From positions 2,604,001-2,668,000 of the forward strand of contig NZ_CP061739.1 in the NCBI RefSeq assembly GCF_014770435.1: DNA of 64,000 nucleotides. Direction: 5' to 3'. The stretch is from Psychrobacter sp. 28M-43 (GTDB taxonomy: Bacteria; Pseudomonadota; Gammaproteobacteria; Pseudomonadales; Moraxellaceae). Each line of letters begins with the position of its first letter. Within the stretch, counting starts at the first letter, position 1. The translations under genes and the position numbers were made by a program. This document shows positions 18,148 through 26,474 of the stretch, in pieces. Under the pieces are notes generated by a model. That model did not search any database and had not been told where the DNA came from. It saw only the letters and a program-made list of their open reading frames with translations.

Positions 18148-18801
18148 TTAGTCCAGCTGCCCTGTTTTGCCCGCTAGGATATTATGCCATTGCTGATAAT
18201 CTGGCATCGCTGTTGCAACCGTTTGCCAAAACGCTCGGCTATGATTGGCATGATGCAAGTGGCACAGCTCATGAACAATTACGTATTCGGTGCATTCGAT
18301 AGGATAGGCAGGAAGATAAACCGATAGCCAAATTCGTTTTGCGCGCGTGTTGCAGCTGCCCCAACGTGTGTGCATTTTTTTTAACCGTATTTCATTGGCG
18401 TAAGCGCCAACGATTGGCTGCCACTTTTCAAATAGTGCAGGAGCGACTTCGGAGAGTTGTTGCCGATAGTAGGTGATTTTTTCATCAGGACTGAGCGTAA
18501 ATGATTGCTCTGTACCCCATAATAAAACTGAATTATCAGCAGCTGAAGGGTCAGACGACCTGCTCTGTCTACGTTTGTATTGCTCTAATACTTGCGGGTG
18601 ATTTGCAATAGCCCACGGCACCCGCTTAGCCACAGCATGCAACATTTGTGATGCGCTGACATGCATCGGTGCAGAGACCATCAACGTATGGGGCTTTAAG
18701 CGAAAATTGATATTTTTAACACGCTTTTGACTGATATGTAGCTCGATGCCTGCTTGTGCAAGCCGCTGTCTGACAGTGTCTAAATTGGTGTCTAAGCTAA
18801 T
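18148..18801 (-). CDS. YgjP-like (M48/DUF45) metal-dependent hydrolase with a probable ATT start
   Basis: Zinc metallopeptidase-like protein of 217 residues. The metal site is YVIVHELCHLHHANHSRAFW (HELCH plus a downstream His), preceded by MHTRWGSCNTRAKRIWLSVYL, the family's conserved WGSC block. A start at TTG/ATG 18684/18681 would remove about 39 residues that look like the family's N-terminal strand (QKRVKNINFRLKPHTLMVSAP). The frame is open to a TAG at 18805-18807. The only codon at correct distance from a strong AAGGAGA (18808-18814) is ATT at 18801. I therefore place the start there, while noting that ATT starts are very rare. Confidence 0.75.
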   Translation of the reverse strand: MSLDTNLDTVRQRLAQAGIELHISQKRVKNINFRLKPHTLMVSAPMHVSASQMLHAVAKRVPWAIANHPQVLEQYKRRQSRSSDPSAADNSVLLWGTEQSFTLSPDEKITYYRQQLSEVAPALFEKWQPIVGAYANEIRLKKMHTRWGSCNTRAKRIWLSVYLPAYPIECTEYVIVHELCHLHHANHSRAFWQTVATAMPDYQQWHNILAGKTGQLD

Positions 18802-18897
18802 GCTCTATCTCCTTGGCTGACTATTACTGTCATTCTAGTAATAGTCATTATTAATCGCCATGCCTATTCGTCTGTCGCTCTTGTTCAATGTCACTTA

Positions 18898-20460
18898 TTA
18901 TAACGCTTGTAAGTGGTTGTCAAACGACATCATGTGCAGTTGACTGTCTTTGATAATCCGCTCATGAGGTTCAACGTCGTTTACGTCCAACTTTACTTCT
19001 GGTAAAGCATTTACTCTTAACGCAGTTAACTGCCCTTGACCATCACTGACGATAAATCCTGTCGGCTCGGCATGTTTATCAGTTTTACTCATTGAAGCAC
19101 TAGAATTAGCTAACACCGAAGCCCCTGCACAATCTGGCAGACTTACATCATCAATTAGCTTGCGAGTATGCAAATCATAAATCGCCGCACAGCCACCAAT
19201 CGGTGTGGTCACACACAGTAAGTTACGCTCACTATCCACCGCCACACTAGCGATATATTGGTGGAAACGTTGCCATTGATTGTTTGGCATAGTGAGTGGT
19301 GTAAAGCTGGCGTCACCACGTTTATGAGTCAATACCAATGGGACATTGATATGTTTTTCACCTTGGAACTGAATACCGACCATCACTGTGCCGTCATCGT
19401 GCATGGCTAAGTGGCGCACACTCATCTGATTATGCTCGGGAGTCACTTGCTCAAGCAGTGTACCATCATGACGATTCAGATAAACCAGTGATGGTCGCAT
19501 GGTATCTAGATTTAGCTCTTCGCGTGAAGCCTGCTCGGTTTTGATACCACCATTTGCAATGACGAGCGTTTCGCTATCAGGATGCATAATCAGTTCATGC
19601 GGGCCGATACCATATGAATCAAACTCTGCTACTTTTTGATAAGCATCATGGGCATCATAGATACCAATTTTGCCTGCCAAACTCACTGTGTCGTTCTCAG
19701 TTACATAGAGCAAGCTGCCATCTAAACTGTAGCAAGCATGACCATAAAAGTGACGGTCTACATCAGCTGTAATCGCATGTTGTACTTGCCCATTTGACGT
19801 ATTAAGCACCCAGAATTTTTCGCTTGGACGGCGACCCATGACGACGACATCACGTCTTTGATCCACATTGCTATGCTGAGTTTGAGCTTCATATATATTG
19901 ACAGGCAGAGGCTGAACAACGATGTCATGGACACGCTCAGGCATAGTCGTCTGCCAAACGATTTGTCTGTCAGCATCAATACCTACCACACCAAAGTCGT
20001 GCTCATTCTGGCTTGATGTGGCATGATCTTTTGGCAGTGATGCGACGCCACTGACCCAACTGACTGGTCGTGCCAGCATCGTTGTCGTATGCATGACAGC
20101 AAAGTAAGGCGTGTTACTTTTACCATCACCTACAGCATGATAAGCCTGCTTCCATGTTGCCGCTGCTTGCTCACAAGCATAGCGCAAGCGCGAAAGCTTC
20201 GGCATTGAATCAGGGCCAGCTCGTAATACCTGCAACTGTGTACAAATACCATCTACATAATCTTGCAGACTGGCATCTGGATGCTGCTGCTTACGATAAC
20301 GATGGTGAATACCGACCAGCGCCGCCGTACCCACTGCTGTCAGCACTGAAGTCGTCAAAAGCTCATGAGCTGACGAAGTTCTCCCAGACCGATTAGACCT
20401 GTTCATCTGGTCATGAGTCTGGACTGCTGACACTGCTGTACCCGCTTCGATAGTAGACAT
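18898..20460 (-). CDS. DUF1513 protein of the imelysin iron cluster
   Basis: Protein of 520 residues, longer than usual for the family. A hydrophobic segment (LLTTSVLTAVGTAALVGIH, about 34-52) probably exports or anchors it. The rest looks like a beta-propeller: VVMGRRPSEKFWVLNTSNGQV, GHACYSLDGSLLYVTENDT, SYGIGPHELIMHPDSETLVIANGG, and VRHLAMHDDGTVMVGIQFQGE, the last two being DUF1513 landmarks. It starts three bases after the stop of the upstream imelysin gene, so the two are surely co-transcribed. A function in iron handling is inferred from this conserved neighbourhood; the biochemical role is unknown. Confidence 0.82.
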   Translation of the reverse strand: MSTIEAGTAVSAVQTHDQMNRSNRSGRTSSAHELLTTSVLTAVGTAALVGIHHRYRKQQHPDASLQDYVDGICTQLQVLRAGPDSMPKLSRLRYACEQAAATWKQAYHAVGDGKSNTPYFAVMHTTTMLARPVSWVSGVASLPKDHATSSQNEHDFGVVGIDADRQIVWQTTMPERVHDIVVQPLPVNIYEAQTQHSNVDQRRDVVVMGRRPSEKFWVLNTSNGQVQHAITADVDRHFYGHACYSLDGSLLYVTENDTVSLAGKIGIYDAHDAYQKVAEFDSYGIGPHELIMHPDSETLVIANGGIKTEQASREELNLDTMRPSLVYLNRHDGTLLEQVTPEHNQMSVRHLAMHDDGTVMVGIQFQGEKHINVPLVLTHKRGDASFTPLTMPNNQWQRFHQYIASVAVDSERNLLCVTTPIGGCAAIYDLHTRKLIDDVSLPDCAGASVLANSSASMSKTDKHAEPTGFIVSDGQGQLTALRVNALPEVKLDVNDVEPHERIIKDSQLHMMSFDNHLQAL

Positions 20461-20463
20461 TGT

Positions 20464-21615
20464 CTAATCGCCATCAGTGCTGTTAAAGCCCACACGGATA
20501 CCAAGTGCTGGGATTAACTGGCGTTTAATCAGACGAGTGACATCAGTCAGATGATCGTACAACGCTTGTTGATCGTCCTTATTCGCTTGTGATAAATCTT
20601 CTGGCATTTGTGCCAATAATGCGGTTGTATCAGCAAGTGCAGTTGATAAATTATCTGAAACTTTGTTCTCGTCATTGCTGCCAAGAATAGCTGTCAGTAC
20701 TGGGTCAGTCATGGCTTTATTAATCGTATCTAACTTAGCATTGATGATAGCGCGGCTTTGACCAGCAGTAGCAGCAGGTAAATGACCTTTTGCTTTACCT
20801 GTTAGACCGAGTGGCTGATCAATAGCGTTAGACTTCATAGTCTCAATCAATGACAGTAGAGAGTTAATCCACTGATTTAGGCCTCTATCGCTTTCTGCTG
20901 TTTTGTCTATCGCCAATAAATCAGTCGCGTTTTGCTGCCAGTTTTTCTCGATGGCTTTTAGACGCGTGCTCAACGCACTACTAGCGCTAATCACGTAAGC
21001 ACACTGACCAGCGTCTAGACTGTCATTGGCAAACAATGCCTCTTCCAACCCTGGTACACCTTGTACGATAGCACTCTCGCCAGCAAGCTGCTCTGGCGTT
21101 AGTTTTGGATTGGCTGCGATTAAGTCAGCCACGCCACTATGTACGAGTCCGCGCTCGTCAGGATAATAGTTAATGTATAGATTGCTCATGCTAGCAGTCG
21201 CAGGACCGAAGTTGACCATCTCAGCACTCGACCATGCTTGTGCCAACACTAGCCACTGTGCACGTAATGCTTGTAGCTCATCGCCACTTACTGGAGCTTG
21301 GGTACAATGCTTCTGCGCCAATTCGTTCAACAGATCGCTTTGCTTGGCCACATCAGCATACGCAGGAATCACGATATCGTCTGCCACATGCGTCAAATAC
21401 GTTTTTGCAGTCTCAGGGCTGATATCTACTGCAACGATTTGCTCAGTACTTGCTTTGCTGTTCTCTACTGAGCTGTCAGTAGCTGCACTGTCTTGCACAA
21501 CTTTTTGGCTGTCTACATCTGCAGTTTTGTTGTCATCGGCAGGTTTGACACAACTGATCAACAGTCCAGCACTCAATGCAGATAGCGCCATTGCCAAAGC
21601 GTGGTTTATTTTCAT
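20464..21615 (-). CDS. Imelysin-family lipoprotein (second copy)
   Basis: Lipoprotein of 383 residues: signal peptide with lipobox LLISC, then a Ser/Asp-rich linker to about residue 60, then an imelysin-like helical domain (VNFGPATASMSNLYINYYPDERG, IVQGVPGLEEALFANDSLDAGQC). The GxHxxE iron-site motif of the family is replaced here by GVPGLEE, as in other short imelysin paralogues, so metal binding may differ. It lies between the di-heme oxidoreductase and DUF1513 genes in one operon. Confidence 0.85.
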   Translation of the reverse strand: MKINHALAMALSALSAGLLISCVKPADDNKTADVDSQKVVQDSAATDSSVENSKASTEQIVAVDISPETAKTYLTHVADDIVIPAYADVAKQSDLLNELAQKHCTQAPVSGDELQALRAQWLVLAQAWSSAEMVNFGPATASMSNLYINYYPDERGLVHSGVADLIAANPKLTPEQLAGESAIVQGVPGLEEALFANDSLDAGQCAYVISASSALSTRLKAIEKNWQQNATDLLAIDKTAESDRGLNQWINSLLSLIETMKSNAIDQPLGLTGKAKGHLPAATAGQSRAIINAKLDTINKAMTDPVLTAILGSNDENKVSDNLSTALADTTALLAQMPEDLSQANKDDQQALYDHLTDVTRLIKRQLIPALGIRVGFNSTDGD

Positions 21616-21662
21616 AGGTTTCTCGGTAATGTTATAGGTAGTAATTTATAGCGTTTTTATAC

Positions 21663-21712
21663 TGATTTTATAATAGCGACTTTATTACAGTGATTTTATT
21701 ATAGCGACTTTA
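21663..21712. repeat. 28-bp tandem repeat across the di-heme oxidoreductase stop codon
   Basis: TGATTTTATAATAGCGACTTTA at 21663-21684 recurs with one mismatch at 21691-21712 (period 28). The second copy contains the TAA stop (21699-21701, minus strand) and the last codons of the gene, so the copy at 21663 appears to be a duplication of the gene's 3' end. Confidence 0.75.
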
Positions 21713-23363
21713 GGAACGCATTAAGCTCTGCGCGACCTTGTTTATCTAATTTCAATACTTGTTGCTTTTGCTTTTCGGCTTCTCCGCCATGCCACAAAAC
21801 AGCTTCCATCAATGTACGGGCACGGCCATCATGCAAAAACGTCGCTTGAGGATCAACTGTCTGCGCAAGCCCTACGCCCCAAAGTGCTGGTGTACGCCAT
21901 TCATAAGAATTGGCTAAAAATTCAACTTGGGCATCTTTTGGTGGTAGTTTGCCAGCAATCGTACGATCAGCGAGATCATCGCCCATATCGTGCAATAGCA
22001 AATCTGTGTAAGGATAAATCACTTGTCCATGCTGCTCAAGATGATCATCGTCAGTTTTTGGCAACTGATATCTTGGCGTATGACAGCTTTGACAACCCAT
22101 GTCATAAAAACGCTTTTTTCCCGCTAGCACAAGCTTATCATCTGCATTACGGCGATGCGGCACTGCTAGATTGCGAGTATAAAATTCTACAAATTTAGCA
22201 ACCTCATCGTTTACTTCAACAGGTGATTTACCATTGCCCTGTTCATCAGCACCTGTCGCTGCATTTAGGCATGCGGTCTGCGTTGGCATACATGACTCGT
22301 TAGGACGGATGTTGGACGTCAGACCCATGTCTTCGTTAAAGGCACTTTGGTTTTGGGTAATCAGCTTAGTTTGACCTGCTTTCCACCCAAATCGTCCAAG
22401 CGCACGCTTGCCCGTTTGCGGATCCATGACCCAGTTAAATTTACCACTGATATCACCATTGCTACTGTCGCTGGCTTGCTTTTTAATATCATCATCAGGT
22501 ATTTGCTCTAGTAGCCCAAGTCCAATCATTGGTAGCGCCACACGCGGTGATACCATCATGTCATCATCAAAAGCACCGTAACCAGGTTTGGTCAAATTAA
22601 ACGTTGGCACACGCAGCGTCTCGACATATCCGTCAGCAAAGGTCACTGGTTTATCTGTCCACTGCACCGCAATTCTTGCTTCAGCAGGCACGCCCTGAAT
22701 ACCGCGATCTTGTAGCTGCCCACCATACATAGGATGAACCACTTTTTCAATCAGCGAATCCTGTATCTGCTGGCGCTGCTCATCAGTCGTCGCTGGCATA
22801 GACAGACGAATCAATAAACTATCAGCATCGTCATCGGCAGTCATCGGCGCGTGACCTCGCCCGTCTTTGACATGACAAGACTGACAAGCGGCCACATTGA
22901 ATAATGCGCCCAGTCCATCACGACTATCAGTACTAGCAGGTGCAACGACCCATGGCTGCTTGAAGAATGCGTTACCAATAAAGAACGACCCTTTGCGAGA
23001 AGCTGCTAGGTTTGATGAAGGCTTCGAGTAGCTCTCAGCACTGCTAATGCTAATACCAGAGTCACCGCCCTGCTTGATCTCTTGAGGGTCAAAGCTTACC
23101 AACTGCTGCATCGGCACGCCTGCCAGTGCTTCTATATTTTTAGTGTGTTCGGACGACAGCGATTGGCTGTTTTCACTGCTGCTTTCATTACTTGAGGCCT
23201 GCTCTGAAGCATCGCTAGAAGTGTCATCAGAAACGCTGTCAGATGGTTGACACGCACTGATAGCCATTGCACTGGCGATAATTAACGCAAGCTTAGAGGG
23301 TATATGTCGTAGGATTTGAGTAGCAAGAGGAAAATCAGAGGGGTTAACATAATTGGCGTTCAT
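21699..23363 (-). CDS. Di-heme oxidoreductase family protein (DUF1111, c-type cytochrome)
   Basis: Envelope lipoprotein of 554 residues (lipobox AISAC near residue 38), followed by a Ser/Glu/Asp-rich low-complexity stretch to about residue 73. Two c-type heme sites are visible: NVAACQSCHVKDGRGH near residue 160 and GCQSCHTPRYQLP near residue 424. FLHDGRARTLMEAVLWHGGEAE near the C-terminus is typical of the family, which is related to di-heme peroxidases. Heme attachment would need the Ccm system encoded at 53.7-57.2 kb. It sits between the two imelysin genes and probably serves redox chemistry in periplasmic iron uptake; the substrate is not known. Confidence 0.88.
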   Translation of the reverse strand: MNANYVNPSDFPLATQILRHIPSKLALIIASAMAISACQPSDSVSDDTSSDASEQASSNESSSENSQSLSSEHTKNIEALAGVPMQQLVSFDPQEIKQGGDSGISISSAESYSKPSSNLAASRKGSFFIGNAFFKQPWVVAPASTDSRDGLGALFNVAACQSCHVKDGRGHAPMTADDDADSLLIRLSMPATTDEQRQQIQDSLIEKVVHPMYGGQLQDRGIQGVPAEARIAVQWTDKPVTFADGYVETLRVPTFNLTKPGYGAFDDDMMVSPRVALPMIGLGLLEQIPDDDIKKQASDSSNGDISGKFNWVMDPQTGKRALGRFGWKAGQTKLITQNQSAFNEDMGLTSNIRPNESCMPTQTACLNAATGADEQGNGKSPVEVNDEVAKFVEFYTRNLAVPHRRNADDKLVLAGKKRFYDMGCQSCHTPRYQLPKTDDDHLEQHGQVIYPYTDLLLHDMGDDLADRTIAGKLPPKDAQVEFLANSYEWRTPALWGVGLAQTVDPQATFLHDGRARTLMEAVLWHGGEAEKQKQQVLKLDKQGRAELNAFLKSL

Positions 23364-23411
23364 AGAAATTCAGTGCCTTAGCGCTAGAGTAGAACCATTA
23401 AAATTTTGTCA

Positions 23412-23468
23412 TACCATCTCATTATATGTCGTCACAATCATTGCTTATCGACATATAATGGGGTGGTA
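23412..23468. repeat. 20-bp-arm inverted repeat between the imelysin and di-heme genes
   Basis: Arms 23412-23431 and 23449-23468 pair over all 20 positions around a 17-base loop; the inner 12 bp (CATTATATGTCG and CGACATATAATG) are perfect. Two outer pairs are G-T, so only a plus-strand transcript would pair fully. It lies upstream of the di-heme gene and downstream of the irpA-like terminator. The role is unknown. Confidence 0.7.
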
Positions 23469-23498
23469 CACCGGCCAATTGGCTTATTTAATGCTCGT

Positions 23499-23530
23499 AA
23501 AAATGCGTTGCCAACGGTGGCTGACAACGC
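23499..23530 (-). terminator. Probable terminator or attenuator after the first imelysin gene
   Basis: On the minus strand GCGTTG and CAACGC close a hairpin with an inner CCA/TGG pairing, followed by ATTTTT. It would reduce transcription into the di-heme/imelysin/DUF1513 genes. Confidence 0.55.
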
Positions 23531-23648
23531 ACGTATTATATCTAATCTAAGTATCTAATAAACAGCGGTTACTGACCTACAACGACTAATAAAACGTCGC
23601 AAAGCCAATGAAAGGCTTTTAAATAAGTGCCGCTAGCTTAAATTTTTC

Positions 23649-25109
23649 TTAAAACTGTGACCCTGCATCTGCGTCTAGATTATCGATACCAACTGCTTTT
23701 GCAGCGTTTTCGATACTGGCCGTCAGCTCTTGTAAGCTAGTGATGCCCGCTTCAACCCATCCACGACGGACGTTTTGTTCTTCAGCAGAGATACCTTCTT
23801 GGCTGGCTTGACCGACAGTTGCAATCATCTGGTCAATCTTAATGCCGTCTTTTTCGCCTTTTTCAACGATAACGTTGAACGCGCCTTCTACTTTATTGAA
23901 CTCAGCAGCCAATTTATCAGCAGCTTCTGTGTGGCCGTTATCCGTTAGATAATCTTTGATACCGTAGCCGCCCACTGTCTTACCAGCGACTGTTGTATAG
24001 CTACCATTAAAGACGTTTTGGATACCGCGCGCATTATTGGCATAGCTCAAATGAGTCAAATCACTAAAGCATTCGTGCTCATCTTCAGTAGAGCCAGTAA
24101 CAAAAGCGACCTGCATACGCTCAGAAGCAAGCTCTCCTAATGCTAGACTGCCCATTTGATACATAATTTGGCGCAGACCATTATCATATTTGCGCGCTAT
24201 CAAATCACTACGCAAAGTATTTTCAGTATCAGGCTGCCACTGGGCTTCCATCGCGGTCAAATCATCGACCAATAGTTGAGTTGCAGCAGTTAAGAATTCA
24301 CCACGGCGCTCACAGATACCGGCATCTTCATTGACGGTCTCACCACTAGTACACTGTCCGGCTTCAGTCACATAATCAGTGACTGGGCGATTACCTGCGC
24401 CTTCTCTTACGCCATTGTTGTCTTGACCCCACAGCATAAATTCAATCGCATGATAGCCAGTCGTTACATTGGCTTCACTACCACCGATTTCATTCATTTC
24501 TGCAAGTAGCTCAGGTGTGATTGTACTGGTATCTTGCTTGATACTACCCACAGTAATGCTGTCGCTATTGATGATGTTCTCTTGGCTGTTATATTCGCCT
24601 TCATAGTCGTCACCGACATAATCAATCAATGCTTCATCAAGTGGCCAAGCATTGATCTGCCCTTCCCAGCTATCGATGCTGTTGATAGCACGTTTGTCAT
24701 TGGCAGTCACAAAGCCTTCATCAAAACGGAAAATTTCAGTTTGTGAATATGGCTGACGTGCTGCTTTATAGGCAGCCTTTGCAGCATCAAGGTTTTCTTG
24801 TGTTGGAGTGGCTACGTAAGTTTCTACCGCAGTTTGTAGCGCTTTGGCCGTGTCCAACGAGTCTTTATAAGCGGCGTGTGCCATATTTGCATAACTGATA
24901 ATCAATCTATCAATATGTGCTTTTTCGGCAGCAGTCATCTCTGTATTATCAGCCGTCTCTGTGTTTGCTACTTCTGTTTGTGTTTCTGTCGCAGCATTGG
25001 TGTCTTCATCGGCTTGCTTTGTACAGCCCGACACCATTAACAATCCTGCAAGTGCAACAGCTAAAGTAGTTGGTAAAAGCTTACGGCTCGTTACTGTGGT
25101 AATCGTCAT
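23649..25109 (-). CDS. Imelysin-family iron-regulated lipoprotein (IrpA-like)
   Basis: Protein of 486 residues, first gene of the iron cluster. The signal peptide ends in a lipobox (LLMVSGC), with a Thr/Glu-rich linker to about residue 55. The imelysin domain has two repeats; GYHAIEFMLWGQDNNG near residue 215 contains the GxHxxE motif linked to iron binding in this peptidase-like fold. A longer frame begins at 25133, but ATG 25109 has GAGG six bases upstream and gives a proper signal peptide. The Fur box about 175 bp upstream implies induction by iron limitation. Confidence 0.9.
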   Translation of the reverse strand: MTITTVTSRKLLPTTLAVALAGLLMVSGCTKQADEDTNAATETQTEVANTETADNTEMTAAEKAHIDRLIISYANMAHAAYKDSLDTAKALQTAVETYVATPTQENLDAAKAAYKAARQPYSQTEIFRFDEGFVTANDKRAINSIDSWEGQINAWPLDEALIDYVGDDYEGEYNSQENIINSDSITVGSIKQDTSTITPELLAEMNEIGGSEANVTTGYHAIEFMLWGQDNNGVREGAGNRPVTDYVTEAGQCTSGETVNEDAGICERRGEFLTAATQLLVDDLTAMEAQWQPDTENTLRSDLIARKYDNGLRQIMYQMGSLALGELASERMQVAFVTGSTEDEHECFSDLTHLSYANNARGIQNVFNGSYTTVAGKTVGGYGIKDYLTDNGHTEAADKLAAEFNKVEGAFNVIVEKGEKDGIKIDQMIATVGQASQEGISAEEQNVRRGWVEAGITSLQELTASIENAAKAVGIDNLDADAGSQF

Positions 25110-25282
25110 ACATATCCTCAAGAAATATAGCAAAAAATTCGTTTTGGTTAAGTAGCCTCAATTATTTTGATAATCAAGCCATGTTACAGCAGGCTATCTT
25201 AGCCATGCACATTGACTCTCAGTGCGCACGATAAGACGTTTAATATTGCATTGATAGCAAACACTGACAAATTATAGTGTTA

Positions 25283-25301
25283 TTGATAATCATTATCAAT
25301 A
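25283..25301. promoter_or_regulatory. Fur box upstream of the imelysin cluster
   Basis: ATTGATAATCATTATCAAT is a near-perfect palindrome, and its inner GATAATCATTATC equals the last 13 bases of the classical 19-bp Fur consensus. It lies in the leader region of the imelysin gene on the minus strand and is not close to any other gene start. Confidence 0.85.
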
Positions 25302-25361
25302 TTTAATTTAATATTAACTATATCTATCAATCATCACTGTTTTATTCAAACTGAAAACACA

Positions 25362-25394
25362 AAAAAAGAGCCAGCATATTGCTGACTCTTTTTG
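25362..25394 (-). terminator. Terminator after the OmpA-like lipoprotein gene
   Basis: AAAAAGAG-CAGCA pairs with TGCTG-CTCTTTTT around TAT; the T-run lies on the minus-strand 3' side. Confidence 0.8.
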
Positions 25395-25439
25395 AAATAC
25401 ATGTGCTCAAATATCTAGCACATACTTAATAGCTATTTA

Positions 25440-26096
25440 TTAGTTTACGCTCTGTGGTGCGTTAACTGTTAGCTCAACACGGCGGTTTTGACCACGGCCA
25501 TATTCAGTGTTGTTGTCTGCGATTGGACGTGACTCACCGTAAGCAACAACGTTTACGCGGTTTGAAGCAACACCGCGAGCTGTTAAGTAGTTAGCAACTG
25601 AGTAAGCACGATCACGTGACAGACCCATATTGTAAGATGCTGAACCTTTGCTATCAGTGTGACCAGCGATAGTAATTGTGTTTTGGTTATACTGGTTCAT
25701 CGTTGAAGCAAGCTTATCAAGCGTTGGCTTGAATGATGAGCTAAGGGTTGCATCATCAAATGAGAACGTGATGCTACCTGGCATAACCAAATCAATGTTA
25801 CCAGTGGTTGGGTTTTGCTCAACAGTTACGCCTGTACCAGCCATTTGCTGCTCAAGTTGGCGAGCTTGACGCTCCATGTAGTAACCAACACCTGCACCTA
25901 GTGCTGCGCCGATAGCCGCATCACGACCAGTTTTGTCGCCGCCTGTTGCTTTTGAAATAGTTGCACCACCTGCTGCACCAACTAAACCACCTAGAGCAGC
26001 TTTATTTAGACGCTGTTGTCCAGTGTTTGGATCTGTTGTACAACCACTAAGTGCTAGACCTGATGCTACTGCTGCAATCATTAAAGTATTACGCAT
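25440..26096 (-). CDS. OmpA-family lipoprotein with glycine zipper (YiaD-like)
   Basis: Outer-membrane lipoprotein of 218 residues that would tether to peptidoglycan. The signal peptide ends in LALSGC. Glycine-zipper segments (GGLVGAAGGATISKATGG and AAIGAALGAGVGYYMERQ, about 35-75) follow, then an OmpA C-terminal domain from about 105 with TITIAGHTDSKGSASYNMGLS and NRVNVVAYGESRPIADN...GRGQNRRVEL, the peptidoglycan-binding signature. The start at 26096, preceded by AGAGGA, is preferred over the longer frame to 26147 because it places the signal peptide at the N-terminus. It is a single-gene unit. Confidence 0.92.
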   Translation of the reverse strand: MRNTLMIAAVASGLALSGCTTDPNTGQQRLNKAALGGLVGAAGGATISKATGGDKTGRDAAIGAALGAGVGYYMERQARQLEQQMAGTGVTVEQNPTTGNIDLVMPGSITFSFDDATLSSSFKPTLDKLASTMNQYNQNTITIAGHTDSKGSASYNMGLSRDRAYSVANYLTARGVASNRVNVVAYGESRPIADNNTEYGRGQNRRVELTVNAPQSVN

Positions 26097-26474
26097 AATA
26101 TTTCCTCTTAAGTTTAAAAAATCGTGCTTTTTATAAAGATTGTCCATTAATCTTTTTTAAGTACTTATCTACATTCCCCATTATTATGGCAACTACAACC
26201 TATCTCTGTGTAATATTTTGTCATACCTATGTATGAGAAGTGCAGGTTATATTTCAATGATTTTATAGGTCAAATCTTCGTGCCTTGCTACCACTAGTCA
26301 CGTTTACAGCCGTACACTACAACATGTTTCTGCTAAAATTATATTGCTGAATTTGTCGGCTTTAAATAGTCATAATTTAAAGCTTTACGTTCATAATATT
26401 CTTGACTTGATGACTAGGACAAATTCAGCGACATACGGCTTATTATTAATCAGATAGACTGAAAAGGATTGAGC

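Noticed and set aside
21173..21637. 154-codon frame antisense to the second imelysin gene
   Set aside because: It mirrors the coding sequence of a clear lipoprotein gene; the Ser/Cys/Ala-rich product looks like an antisense shadow.
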